Shown here one piece after another: positions 1 to 7,055 of a stretch of DNA of 7,440 nt. A program made the translations under genes and the position numbers. Source of the DNA: Candidatus Solibacter sp. (GTDB lineage: Bacteria; Acidobacteriota; Terriglobia; Bryobacterales; Bryobacteraceae); contig JADGNT010000232.1 of the NCBI GenBank assembly GCA_017883345.1, positions 1 to 7,440 on the forward strand, in the 5' to 3' direction. The number at the start of each line of letters is the position of its first letter. Positions within the stretch are counted from its first letter, which is position 1. The notes under the pieces are model-generated. The model did not search any database. It saw only the letters and a list, made by a program, of their open reading frames with translations, and was not told the origin of the DNA.

Positions 1-123
1 ATCGTCGATGCGCTCCAGCGGCGTGCCGCATGTCCGGCAGATGACGGCGTGGCAATCGCCGCGCGCGATGGGGTCGGGGACCGGCTTGGCGCACGCAGGA
101 CAGTAGAAATCGGGTGTTTCCAT
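1..123 (-). CDS. Zinc-ribbon protein, N-terminal part (runs off left edge)
   Basis: Reading the minus strand from an ATG at 123-121 gives an uninterrupted 41-codon frame that leaves the window at position 1, so only the N-terminus is visible. It carries two CxxC knuckles, Cys8-x2-Cys11 (in FYCPAC) and Cys29-x2-Cys32 (in CRTC), about 17 residues apart. That is the classical spacing of a four-Cys zinc ribbon; an extra Cys24 lies between them. A structural zinc site is therefore likely, and such ribbons are usually nucleic-acid- or protein-binding. The start codon lies one base past the stop of the upstream minus-strand gene (TAG-C-ATG), so the two are probably co-transcribed and translationally coupled. 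No strong Shine-Dalgarno is seen. I do not recognise the family, and the C-terminal part needed to name it is outside the window. Confidence 0.72.
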   Translation of the reverse strand, partial: METPDFYCPACAKPVPDPIARGDCHAVICRTCGTPLERIDD

Positions 124-124
124 G

Positions 125-454
125 CTACTTCGCGGCGGCGATGGAATCGACTTTCAGGTTCTTGCCGGCAGCGTCGAGCGTGCCCACCACGGTCACTTTC
201 CTGGCGGCGAATTGTTCCGGCGTCTTCTGGTCGCTGAGCACGTACGACTTCTTGGCTTTGGCGTCGTACAGCACGTACTTGCCGTTCATGCCTTTGACGC
301 AGTCCAAGACGCACTTGGCGTCGGAGGCCGCCTTCATGTCTTTGTGGTCGCCGGTGGCGCACATATTGTCCGTGATGATGCCGGCGAAGGTCTGCGGCCC
401 GGCGGCGAAGGCCATGGCGGCCGCGGCGAAGACAACTGCAATCTGCTTTTTCAT
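125..454 (-). CDS. Small secreted Cys-containing protein (possible DUF5818-type)
   Basis: A 109-residue protein with a clear Sec signal peptide: a MKKQ n-region, an Ala-rich hydrophobic core to about residue 18, and probable cleavage after TFA24, leaving a mature domain of about 85 residues. The mature part opens with GIITDNMC (Cys32), then His37, then a C-x3-C pair (Cys48, Cys52). It continues with alternating strand-like segments (KYVLYD, KSYVLSD, KVTVVGTLD, NLKVDSI), which suggests a small beta-barrel or OB-like fold. Short exported proteins of this pattern are common in Acidobacteria and are often labelled DUF5818; that assignment is from memory. The Cys/His set could bind metal or form a disulfide. 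The ATG at 454-452 is preferred over one at 517 because the signal peptide begins there and a GGGAAAA stretch lies just upstream; the longer version would add a charged, non-signal extension. Function unknown. Confidence 0.78.
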   Translation of the reverse strand: MKKQIAVVFAAAAMAFAAGPQTFAGIITDNMCATGDHKDMKAASDAKCVLDCVKGMNGKYVLYDAKAKKSYVLSDQKTPEQFAARKVTVVGTLDAAGKNLKVDSIAAAK

Positions 455-537
455 TGGATTTTCCCGTTCTTTTTTTTCGATTTCCAGCCTGTAAGGGTGT
501 GGCCCAGTCGGTGGCACAATCGCCGGCCATTTTCGCT

Positions 538-543
538 ATTGTA
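538..543 (-). promoter_or_regulatory. Candidate -10 box for the secreted-protein gene
   Basis: TACAAT on the minus strand matches five of six TATAAT positions and would give a leader of roughly 75 nt before the ATG at 454. No recognisable -35 lies 16-18 bp upstream, where the sequence is a G run, so this is a weak prediction. Confidence 0.25.
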
Positions 544-570
544 CCGCGTCCCGCCTTTCTCCCCCCCGGC

Positions 571-579
571 TGCTAAACT
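571..579 (+). promoter_or_regulatory. Candidate extended -10 before rfaE2
   Basis: TGCTAAACT fits the TGn-TANNNT extended -10 pattern and ends 9 nt before the GTG start. If used, transcription would begin almost at the start codon, giving a leaderless or near-leaderless mRNA. A closely similar string occurs before the foldase gene at 4687-4695. No -35 is apparent. Confidence 0.3.
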
Positions 580-588
580 GGATTTCTG

Positions 589-1059
589 GTGGGACCATTT
601 TATAGCCGCGCGGAATTAGTCGAACAACGTGCCCTCTGGAAACGCCAGGGCAAGACTGTGGTCTTCACCAACGGCTGCTATGACCTGCTCCATCCCGGCC
701 ACGTTCGTCTCCTCGAACAGGCGCGCAGCCTCGGCGACATCCTGATCCTGGCGCTGAATTCGGACGCCAGCGTGCGCCGCATGAAAGGTCCGTCGCGCCC
801 CATGATCTCTGAAAGCGAGCGCGCCGCCATGGCTCTGGCCCTCGCCGCCGTGGACGCCGTCACCCTCTTTGACGAAGATACGCCGCGCGAACTCATCGCC
901 GAGGTCCTCCCCGACGTCCTCGTCAAAGGCGCCGATTGGTCGCACTTCATTGCCGGCCGCGGGGAAGTGGAGGCGGCTGGCGGGCGCGTGCTGACCGTCT
1001 CCCTGGAACCCGGCTATTCTACTACTAATATTGTCGAAAGATTGATCAACCAGCCTTGA
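589..1059 (+). CDS. rfaE2: D-glycero-beta-D-manno-heptose 1-phosphate adenylyltransferase (RfaE2/HldE C-terminal type)
   Basis: A 156-residue stand-alone nucleotidyltransferase, equivalent to the C-terminal half of E. coli HldE. The family transfers AMP from ATP to heptose 1-phosphate, making ADP-heptose for LPS core or other surface glycans in the cytoplasm. Visible signatures are TNGCYD (27-32) running into the HPGH form of the HxGH motif (His35, His38), a nucleotide-fold segment with NSD and [15 protein letters not shown] (73-78), the FDEDTP region, KGADW (113-117) and PGYSTT (141-146). Together these favour RfaE2 over cytidylyltransferases of the TagD type. The GTG at 589 is the only usable start, because an in-frame TAA lies at 574-576 and no other start codon intervenes; a GGA at 580-582 could serve as a weak ribosome site. 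No kinase half is fused, so the HldA-type kinase must be encoded elsewhere. The stop overlaps the start of mfd. Confidence 0.9.
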   Translation: MGPFYSRAELVEQRALWKRQGKTVVFTNGCYDLLHPGHVRLLEQARSLGDILILALNSDASVRRMKGPSRPMISESERAAMALALAAVDAVTLFDEDTPRELIAEVLPDVLVKGADWSHFIAGRGEVEAAGGRVLTVSLEPGYSTTNIVERLINQP

Positions 1060-4000
1060 TTCATCCTGTCGTTCGAGACCTGTTCGTCGACCTGGCACGC
1101 CATCCAGGATTCCAGGAGGTGCTGCATTGCGTCAGCACCGGCGGCAACGCATCCCTGTCCGGGCTGACGACCACCGCGAAGGCGGTCTACGCCGTACTCT
1201 TATGGCAGTCCGCCGGACGTCCCCTGGTCATTGTAGTAGATGGCAATAAACAGGCCGAGGACCTTTCCGAAGCCGTCAACAGCTTTTTCAACCTGCTCGT
1301 GGCCGATGACCGCCATGGCCCGCAACTCCTTCCCGCTCTAGATGTTCTGCCCATGCAGAACCTCTCGCCCCACGCCGAAATCTGCGAGCAGCGCGCCATC
1401 GGCCTGTGGAGCTTGGCCACCCAGCGGACGCCCATCACCATCCTGCCCGTGGCTTCCGCCCTGCTCCGCATCGAGCCCGCCGACTACTACCGCCAGCTCA
1501 CCCTCCGCATCCGTGCCGGAGAGGAGTTGCCGCTCGAGGAAGTGGTCTCCCACCTGGAGAGCATCGGGTACCAACGGCGCGAGCCCGTCGAGATGGTCGG
1601 CGAGTACTCCGTGCGTGGCGGAATTCTCGACGTGTTTTCCCCCGAATCGCAGAAGCCCGTGCGCATCGATCTCTTTGGCGATCAGGTGGAGTCCATCCGG
1701 CGCTTCGACGTGGATTCGCAACGCTCCGTCCTGAACGTGGAAGACTGCGTGCTACTACCATTGACGGAGTATCAGAAGTCACGCCCCTTCCTGAGCCAAT
1801 TGCAGGACCTCATGCGCCATGCCGGCATCCCCGGCCGCGACCTGCCACCTCCCGGCGAGGCGTTCCCCGGCTGGGAACTGGTCGCCCCCATGCTCCGGCC
1901 CCGCCACGCGTCCGTCTTCTCCCTGATGGACCGCCCGGTCGTGATCTGGGACGAGCCGGATCAGGTGCAGTCGGCGGTCAAGCGGCTGTGGACCCGATTG
2001 GAACAGATCGAGCGCTCCCCGGCCTACGATCCGGATCGCGTCTTCTTCCGCTGGGAGGAACTCGCGCGCCTGGCGCTCGGTGGACCGCAAGTCGTTTTCC
2101 AGCAATTGGATATCGGATGGTCGCCCTCCGGCCGCGAAACCAGCACCCACATCGCAACCCGCCCCGCCATGAGCTTCCACGGGAACGTCCAGGTGGCGGT
2201 CGCCGAAGCCCGGACGTTGGTGGAAGCCGGCAATAAGGTGGCCTTCTTCGCCTCTGCTACAGGTGAAGTAGAACGCTTGGCCGACATCTTTAACGAGTAC
2301 GCGATTCCCTACCAGCTCGGCCTGGAACAGTTCGAATCCACACCGGCGTATCTGGCGCAGCGCGCCTACATGTCCGGCACGTCGGCCCACATCTACCTGG
2401 TCAAAGGCGTCGTCCGCCACGGCACCGCGTTTCACGATTCCAAACTCGTACTATTCGGGTCGGAGGACCTTTTCGAGACCTCCGAACTGATCTCCCGCGG
2501 CCCATCGTCCAAAACCGCGCGTGAGACCTTTTCCGCCGACATCATCGACCTCAAGCCCGGCGACTACGTGGTCCACTCGGAACACGGCGTCGCCCTGTAC
2601 CTCGGTCTGCGCGAGATCTCCGGCGGTGAGAACAAGGGCGATTACATGGTCCTGGAGTACACCGGGGGAGCCAAGCTCTACCTTCCGCTCACCCGCATGG
2701 ACCTGGTGCAGCGCTTCCGCGGCGCGGGCGAGTCCAAACCCGCGCTCGACCGCATGGGCGGCGCCACCTGGACCCGTACCAAGTCGCGCATCAAAGCCAA
2801 AATGCGCGACATGGCCGACGAACTACTCAAGCTCTATGCCTCCCGCAAGATGACCGAAGGCTTCATCTACTCTCCGGATAGTAATTGGCAGCGCGAGTTT
2901 GAGGACGCCTTCGAATTCACCCCCACCCGCGACCAGATTACCGCCATTTCCGAGATCAAGCGGGATATGGAGAGTCCTCAGCCCATGGACCGCCTGCTCT
3001 GTGGCGACGTCGGGTTCGGCAAGACCGAAGTCGTCATGCGCGCCACCTTTAAAGCCCTCGGGGATGGCAAGCAGGTCGTTATCCTAGCACCTACCACAGT
3101 ATTAGTATTTCAACATTTCGAAACCTTCAAACGCCGCTTCCAGCCCTTCCCGGTGCGCGTGGAGATGTTCAGCCGGTTTCGCACTCCCAAGGAGTTGAAG
3201 GCTGCGGTAGCGGATCTGGCCGAGGGCAGAATCGACGTCGCCATCGGCACCCACCGCCTGTTTTCCGAAGACGTCCAGTTCAAAGATCTGGGCCTCGTAA
3301 TCGTCGATGAGGAGCAGCGCTTTGGGGTCAAGCACAAGGAGCGTCTCAAACACCTCAAGAAAGACGTGGACGTGATCAGCATGAGCGCCACACCCATCCC
3401 TCGCACACTACATATGTCGTTGCTTGGCCTGCGCGACATGTCGGTGATCGAGACGCCCCCCAAGGATCGCCTCGCCATCCACACCGTGGTAGCGCCGTTC
3501 CAACCCGAACTCATCCGCCAGGCGCTGGAACTGGAGTTGGCACGCGGCGGGCAGGTCTACTTCCTGCACAATCGCGTGGACTCCATCTGGACGCGCGCCC
3601 ACTCCATACAGGAAATGGTGCCCGGGGCGCGCATCGGCGTCGGACACGGCCAGATGGGCGAGGCCGAATTGGAGAAGACCATGCTGGGGTTCATGCGCCA
3701 CGAGTTCGACATCCTGGTCTGTACGACAATCATCGAAAATGGTCTGGACATTCCCCTCGCCAACACCATGATCATCGAGAATGCCGAGCGCTACGGCCTC
3801 TCCGAACTCTATCAGTTGCGCGGGCGCGTAGGCCGGTCGAACCGGCGCGCCTATGCCTACCTGCTGGTCCAGCCCGATACCGAGCTCACCGAAATCGCTC
3901 GCAAGCGTCTCGCCGCCCTCAAGGAATTCAGCGACTTGGGCGCCGGCTTCAAGATCGCCGCCCTGGACCTGGAGCTGCGCGGCGCGGGCAACCTCCTCGG

Positions 4001-4538
4001 CGGAGAGCAGCACGGCCAGATCAACTCCGTCGGCTTCGACACCTACGTGCGCCTGCTCGATGAGACCGTCCGCGAACTCAAGGGCGAGGAAGTCGTGCCG
4101 GAGATCCGTTCGGCCCTCAACTTGAGCCTGGATATCCGCATTCCCCCCGAGTACATCGCCGACGAAAACCAGCGCCTCCGCGCCTACCGGCAAATCGCCA
4201 ACGCCACCGACGACACGGCCCGCGACCGTGCCGAAAAGGAACTGGAGGATCGATATGGCCCAGTGCCGGAGCCGGTGCACAACCTGGTGGTCTATTCGGC
4301 GCTCAAGACACTGGCCGAGCAGATCGGCATTGAGGCCGTGGACCGCCGCCATAACCTGTTGAATATAAAGTTCCACGCGGAAACTCGCGTCGATCCGGCG
4401 CGCCTCATGAATATCGTCGGTAAAACCCGCGGCGCGCAGTTCACTCCGGCAGGCGTATTGCTATTGCCTTTGGATGGTCAAACCGCGGCCGGCGACATCC
4501 TCCGCTTCCTCACGGAGAAACTCTCCCAACTGCGCTAG
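1056..4538 (+). CDS. mfd: Transcription-repair coupling factor Mfd
   Basis: A complete 1160-residue Mfd, the usual length. The ATP-driven translocase removes RNA polymerase stalled at DNA lesions and recruits UvrA for nucleotide excision repair. The N-terminal UvrB-like module (about 1-330) includes [11 protein letters not shown] near 184-194. The RNA polymerase-interacting CarD-like domain lies near 495-600 ([11 protein letters not shown] from 505). The RecG-like motor has Walker A GDVGFGKT (650-657, Lys656), the DEEQ box (751-754), SATPIPRT (from 777), ENGLDIP (from 894) and the QLRGRVGRS arginine-finger motif (920-928). It is followed by the TRG-type segment with GAGNLLG (976-982) and the C-terminal D7 regulatory domain to the end. 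All key motor residues are present. The TTG start at 1056 overlaps the rfaE2 TGA by 4 nt and has only a weak ribosome site, which suggests translational coupling. The next candidate start, a GTG near 1119, would remove part of the N-terminus. Confidence 0.97.
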   Translation: MIHPVVRDLFVDLARHPGFQEVLHCVSTGGNASLSGLTTTAKAVYAVLLWQSAGRPLVIVVDGNKQAEDLSEAVNSFFNLLVADDRHGPQLLPALDVLPMQNLSPHAEICEQRAIGLWSLATQRTPITILPVASALLRIEPADYYRQLTLRIRAGEELPLEEVVSHLESIGYQRREPVEMVGEYSVRGGILDVFSPESQKPVRIDLFGDQVESIRRFDVDSQRSVLNVEDCVLLPLTEYQKSRPFLSQLQDLMRHAGIPGRDLPPPGEAFPGWELVAPMLRPRHASVFSLMDRPVVIWDEPDQVQSAVKRLWTRLEQIERSPAYDPDRVFFRWEELARLALGGPQVVFQQLDIGWSPSGRETSTHIATRPAMSFHGNVQVAVAEARTLVEAGNKVAFFASATGEVERLADIFNEYAIPYQLGLEQFESTPAYLAQRAYMSGTSAHIYLVKGVVRHGTAFHDSKLVLFGSEDLFETSELISRGPSSKTARETFSADIIDLKPGDYVVHSEHGVALYLGLREISGGENKGDYMVLEYTGGAKLYLPLTRMDLVQRFRGAGESKPALDRMGGATWTRTKSRIKAKMRDMADELLKLYASRKMTEGFIYSPDSNWQREFEDAFEFTPTRDQITAISEIKRDMESPQPMDRLLCGDVGFGKTEVVMRATFKALGDGKQVVILAPTTVLVFQHFETFKRRFQPFPVRVEMFSRFRTPKELKAAVADLAEGRIDVAIGTHRLFSEDVQFKDLGLVIVDEEQRFGVKHKERLKHLKKDVDVISMSATPIPRTLHMSLLGLRDMSVIETPPKDRLAIHTVVAPFQPELIRQALELELARGGQVYFLHNRVDSIWTRAHSIQEMVPGARIGVGHGQMGEAELEKTMLGFMRHEFDILVCTTIIENGLDIPLANTMIIENAERYGLSELYQLRGRVGRSNRRAYAYLLVQPDTELTEIARKRLAALKEFSDLGAGFKIAALDLELRGAGNLLGGEQHGQINSVGFDTYVRLLDETVRELKGEEVVPEIRSALNLSLDIRIPPEYIADENQRLRAYRQIANATDDTARDRAEKELEDRYGPVPEPVHNLVVYSALKTLAEQIGIEAVDRRHNLLNIKFHAETRVDPARLMNIVGKTRGAQFTPAGVLLLPLDGQTAAGDILRFLTEKLSQLR
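3081..3120 (+). other. AT-rich rare-codon patch inside mfd
   Basis: I count 15 G/C among these 40 bases, far below the surrounding gene. The codons for the conserved segment just after Walker A (residues about 676-689, [13 protein letters not shown]) include CTA, GTA, TTA, GTA, TTT and CAA instead of the GC-ending synonyms used elsewhere. The amino acids themselves are normal for Mfd, so the change is at the synonymous level. Confidence 0.6.
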
Positions 4539-4670
4539 GGGACAGACCAGACTCTGGGGACAGACCTGCCTGTCCCAAGGCGCGCTTTTTGCGCCGCGTG
4601 GTGGGTGCCCTCTGGGCACGGGTCTGTCCCCGGGTTGTCGTCCCCTGGTTGTCCCCGGTCCGCCGTCCCC
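4538..4670. repeat. REP/BIME-like composite inverted-repeat element
   Basis: The mfd-foldase spacer is built from one short motif in both orientations. GGGGACAGACC occurs at 4538-4548 and again at 4556-4566; its exact reverse complement GGTCTGTCCCC lies at 4621-4631. The GTCCCC core then repeats at 4640-4645, 4651-4656 and 4665-4670. Between the arms are further small stems: GGGACAG/CTGTCCC (4557-4563 with 4570-4576, 6-nt loop), GGCGC/GCGCC (4579-4583 with 4591-4595, T-rich loop) and GTGCCC/GGGCAC (4605-4610 with 4614-4619, 3-nt loop). The first base is the final G of the mfd stop codon. The form resembles REP or BIME elements mobilised by REP-associated tyrosine transposases, but no such gene is in the window. 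As RNA it should fold strongly and could protect or partially terminate the mfd transcript; no T tract follows the stems, so it is not a canonical intrinsic terminator. Confidence 0.75.
4605..4619 (+). other. Perfect 6-bp hairpin inside the repeat element
   Basis: GTGCCC-TCT-GGGCAC forms a six-pair stem with a three-base loop. It lies at the centre of the larger inverted repeat and is not followed by a T run, which argues against it being a stand-alone rho-independent terminator. Confidence 0.55.
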
Positions 4671-4686
4671 GTGTCTTGCCATGCTT

Positions 4687-4695
4687 TGCTAAAAT
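4687..4695 (+). promoter_or_regulatory. Candidate extended -10 before the foldase gene
   Basis: TGCTAAAAT matches the extended -10 form TGnTATAAT except at one hexamer position, and it begins just after the repeat element ends. It lies immediately before the ribosome site, so initiation from it would give a very short leader and lose most of that site. No -35 box is visible 17 bp upstream. It resembles the string before rfaE2 at 571-579. Confidence 0.3.
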
Positions 4696-4701
4696 AAAGG
4701 A
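4696..4701 (+). promoter_or_regulatory. Ribosome binding site of the foldase gene
   Basis: AAAGGA sits 6 nt before the ATG at 4708, the best Shine-Dalgarno match in the window. It fixes the start so that a signal peptide begins directly at the ATG. Confidence 0.6.
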
Positions 4702-4707
4702 TCAGCT

Positions 4708-5946
4708 ATGTTTCGTAGGTTTGTAGTACTCATCGCGTCCAGCCTCGCGGTTTGCGCCGCGGCAGACAACGTCAAGATCGTCGAAGAGATCGCCGCCAAA
4801 GTCAACGGCGATATCATCACCCGCGGCGAACTTGCCAGGAAGCGCCTTGAGGCCGAGGCCGAGGCCAAGCGGCAGGGCCTCAGCGGGCCCCGCCTCCAGC
4901 AAGCCGTCGACGAATATGCCGCCCACGCGCTCAGTGATGAGATTGACACACTGCTCCTCGTGCAAAAGGGCAAGGACCTCAATATCAACGTGGACCCCGA
5001 AGTGACGCGCCGCCTCGCCGAAATCCAGGTGCAGCAAAAGATCTCCGACCCTGACAAATTCCAGGCCTTCATCCGCGAAAACACCGGCATGACTTACGAG
5101 GATTTCAAGCTCCAGATGAAGAACCAGATGCTCACCCAGCGCGTCATTGGCCAGGAGGTTGCGCGCACTGTCAACGTGCCGGAAGCCGAGGCGCAGAAGT
5201 TCTACGAGGAGCACAAATCCGAGTACATGCGCAGGGAATCGCAGGTGTTCCTCAGCCAGATCGTTATTTCCATCCAGGGCAAAACTCCCGAACAGGTGGT
5301 GGTCGCCGAAAAGAAAGCCAAGGATCTGGCGGCGCGCGCCCAAAAGGGCGAGAAGTTCAACGAACTGGCACGCGACAACTCCGATGACGTGGAGACCGCC
5401 ACGAACGGCGGCCAGATCGGACCCATGTCCAAAGGCCTGATGGACAAACCCATCGAAGACTTGGTGTTCGCGCAGAAGAAGGGCTTTGTCAGCGACCCCA
5501 TCCGCCGGCCGGCTTCCTTCCTGATCCTGAAAGTGGATGATCGCGTCGAAGCCGGACAAGCATCCTACGAGGAAGTAAAGGGTGAGATCCAGGACCGCCT
5601 GACCCAGACCAGGATGCAGCCCAAGGTGCGCGTTTACCTCACCTCGCTGCGCGAGGATGCGTTCCTGGAAATCAAGGAAGGCTACATCGATAGCGGCGCC
5701 GCACCCGCCAAGGACACGCGCTGGAAGGACGTCGCCCAGTTGAAGCCCCAGACCACCACCAAGGAAGAAGTCGCCGCGCGCGTGAAGCGGCACCTCCTGT
5801 GGGTGATTCCGGCCGGCACCGTGAAGCAAACCAAGCCCAAAGTGCCCCCCTCGCTCGCCCCCGCGAAAGCCGCCGCCGCCGACAAAGCCTCCGCCCAACC
5901 CGCGGACAAGCCCGCCAGCCTCGCCGCGGTTGCCGAGAAAAAATGA
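4708..5946 (+). CDS. SurA-like periplasmic chaperone/peptidyl-prolyl isomerase
   Basis: A 412-residue exported foldase. Residues 1-19 form a signal peptide (MFRR, hydrophobic LIASSLAV core, AAA before Asp20). Cys16 is preceded by LAV, a poor lipobox, so signal peptidase I is favoured. A SurA N-like helical chaperone domain spans about 25-165, starting with the typical VNGDIITRGEL segment. One parvulin-type rotamase domain follows (about 178-277), with FNELARDNSDD, NGGQIGP and DPIR signatures. A helical segment and an Ala/Pro/Lys-rich tail (about 365-412) complete the protein. E. coli SurA has two parvulin domains; this protein has one. The usual LSHI histidine is Gln184 and the usual FHIL histidine is Leu272, so isomerase activity is doubtful and a holdase role is more likely. 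Family members assist outer-membrane protein folding. The TGA stop overlaps the next gene's ATG. Confidence 0.9.
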   Translation: MFRRFVVLIASSLAVCAAADNVKIVEEIAAKVNGDIITRGELARKRLEAEAEAKRQGLSGPRLQQAVDEYAAHALSDEIDTLLLVQKGKDLNINVDPEVTRRLAEIQVQQKISDPDKFQAFIRENTGMTYEDFKLQMKNQMLTQRVIGQEVARTVNVPEAEAQKFYEEHKSEYMRRESQVFLSQIVISIQGKTPEQVVVAEKKAKDLAARAQKGEKFNELARDNSDDVETATNGGQIGPMSKGLMDKPIEDLVFAQKKGFVSDPIRRPASFLILKVDDRVEAGQASYEEVKGEIQDRLTQTRMQPKVRVYLTSLREDAFLEIKEGYIDSGAAPAKDTRWKDVAQLKPQTTTKEEVAARVKRHLLWVIPAGTVKQTKPKVPPSLAPAKAAAADKASAQPADKPASLAAVAEKK

Positions 5947-7055
5947 AATCGCCTTACGTAAACGAGCTCAAGCCGAATCAACTGGTCGAGACCAGTTTCC
6001 TGGTCCAATCCAAGGAGATCCGGCAGAAGAAGGGCGGCGACCTGTATCTCTCGCTGTTCCTGGCCGACCGCACCGGCGAACTCGACGCCAAGATGTGGGA
6101 CAACGTGTCCGACGTCCTCAACGAATTCGAACGCGACGATTTCGTCAAGGTGAAAGGCATCATTCAGGTCTTCCACAACAAGCCGCAGATGACCATCCAC
6201 AAAGTGCGGCGCTTGGACGAAAGCGAGGTGCAGTTCACCGATTACTTCCCTTCGTCCAAACGCGACGCCGGCGAGATGTGGCTCCAACTGCGCGGCATCG
6301 TCGCCGCCATGCGCAATCCGCACCTCAAGGGACTGCTGGAGGCGGTGCTGGACGATGAAGACATCGCCCGCCGCTACCGTCTCGCGCCCGCCGCCAAGCA
6401 GATTCACCACGCCTTCCTCGGCGGCTTGATCGAGCATGTGCTGAGCGTCTGCGGCATGGCCAAATCCGCCGCCGCCCATTACGCCAACATCGACTACGAC
6501 CTGCTGATCGCTGGCGTCGTGCTCCACGATATCGGCAAGATTTACGAGTTGAATTACGAGCGCGGCTTTTCCTATTCCGACGAAGGCCAGTTGATCGGCC
6601 ACATCTCCATCGCCATGCGGATCGTGGGCGACAAACTGCGCGCCCTGCCCGATTTCCCGCCGCTGGTGCGCTCGCTGGTGGAGCACATGATCCTCAGCCA
6701 TCACGGCAGACTGGAATTCGGTTCGCCCAAGGTGCCGCAGTTTCCCGAGGCGCTCCTGCTGCACTGCCTGGACGACCTCGATGCCAAGATGGAATCCATG
6801 CGCGCGCTGATCGAGAACGATCGCCAGTTGGAAGGCTGCTTCACCACCTACAACCCGGCGCTGGAGCGCGCCGCGTTGAAGAAGGATCGCTACTTGAATC
6901 CAGCGCCCGCCGCGGACGCCGCGTCCTCCACAGCGGACGCCAAACCCCCGGCGCCGGCTCCCGCGGCTCCGCCCCGCGCGCCCGTCGCGGCCGGCAACTC
7001 CCTCATGGCCGAGAAAATGTTGCAGGCCGGCCTGCTCCGTCCCAAGGCAAACTGA
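5943..7055 (+). CDS. yhaM: YhaM-family 3'-5' exoribonuclease (OB fold + HD domain)
   Basis: A 370-residue protein whose ATG at 5943 overlaps the foldase stop as ATGA; upstream GTG or ATG codons in this frame lie within the foldase's low-complexity tail and are not needed. Residues about 12-100 form an OB-fold nucleic-acid-binding domain (VQSKEIRQKKGGDLYLSLFLADRTG onward). The HD metal-dependent phosphohydrolase domain has His155/His156, His165 in GGLIEH, His195-Asp196 in LHDIGK, His220 in IGHIS, His248 and the SHHG pair His253/His254. These are followed by FGSP, EALLLH and DDLDAKM (277-282). This order is that of Bacillus YhaM, which degrades single-stranded RNA or DNA from the 3' end in a metal-dependent way. 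The C-terminal 60 residues are a Pro/Ala-rich linker ending in a short charged segment with LMAEKMLQAGLL. RNA-decay function is inferred from the family; the metal ligands look intact. Confidence 0.9.
   Translation: MKSPYVNELKPNQLVETSFLVQSKEIRQKKGGDLYLSLFLADRTGELDAKMWDNVSDVLNEFERDDFVKVKGIIQVFHNKPQMTIHKVRRLDESEVQFTDYFPSSKRDAGEMWLQLRGIVAAMRNPHLKGLLEAVLDDEDIARRYRLAPAAKQIHHAFLGGLIEHVLSVCGMAKSAAAHYANIDYDLLIAGVVLHDIGKIYELNYERGFSYSDEGQLIGHISIAMRIVGDKLRALPDFPPLVRSLVEHMILSHHGRLEFGSPKVPQFPEALLLHCLDDLDAKMESMRALIENDRQLEGCFTTYNPALERAALKKDRYLNPAPAADAASSTADAKPPAPAPAAPPRAPVAAGNSLMAEKMLQAGLLRPKAN
7044..7047 (+). promoter_or_regulatory. Ribosome binding site of the BlaI-family gene
   Basis: AAGG lies 7 nt before the ATG at 7055, inside the last codons of the RNase gene. 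It supports translation restart at the TGATG overlap. Confidence 0.45.

Larger units (their letters stand above)
455..588. promoter_or_regulatory. Divergent intergenic region
   Basis: This 134-bp gap separates the minus-strand secreted-protein gene from plus-strand rfaE2, so it should hold both promoters. It contains an 8-T run at 470-477, which is poly-A in the leader of the minus-strand gene, and a 7-C run at 561-567. On the minus strand TACAAT at 538-543 resembles a -10 box, but the G-rich sequence where a -35 should lie does not match a sigma70 box. On the plus strand TGCTAAACT at 571-579 resembles an extended -10. No operator palindrome or terminator hairpin stood out. Confidence 0.5.

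Noticed and set aside
455..517. N-terminal extension of the secreted-protein gene to an ATG at 517
   Set aside because: The added 21 residues are charged and would bury the signal peptide; the internal ATG at 454 has a purine-rich site and starts a normal signal sequence.
114..619. Plus-strand open frames of 126 and 165 codons in the left region
   Set aside because: They run antisense to the signal-peptide gene, whose minus-strand reading has a coherent exported-protein structure and a directly coupled zinc-ribbon neighbour.
3408..4376. Long minus-strand open frame (322 codons) opposite mfd
   Set aside because: It lies wholly antisense to conserved Mfd motor and D7 sequence, and its translation is the Val/Gly/His/Gln-rich type produced by GC-rich codon bias; no recognisable domain.
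4579..4595. GGCGC/GCGCC stem with five T's as a rho-independent terminator of mfd
   Set aside because: The T run is in the loop and not 3' of the stem, and the stem is only five pairs; better read as part of the composite repeat.
4721..4757. Lipoprotein signal at Cys16 of the foldase
   Set aside because: The residues before the Cys (LAV) do not end in Gly, Ala or Ser as a lipobox normally requires, and an AAA cleavage site follows directly.
4702..5898. Minus-strand open frame of 398 codons opposite the foldase gene
   Set aside because: Antisense shadow of a well-supported signal-peptide/parvulin gene; Gly/Leu/His-rich low-information protein.
5799..5942. Upstream GTG start for the YhaM-type gene giving 418 residues
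   Set aside because: The extra residues are an Arg/Gln-rich out-of-frame reading of the foldase tail; the ATG at 5943 with ATGA overlap gives the family-typical N-terminus.
5682..6764. Minus-strand open frame of 360 codons across the foldase-RNase junction
   Set aside because: It crosses two recognised plus-strand genes and has no family signature; explained by third-position GC bias.
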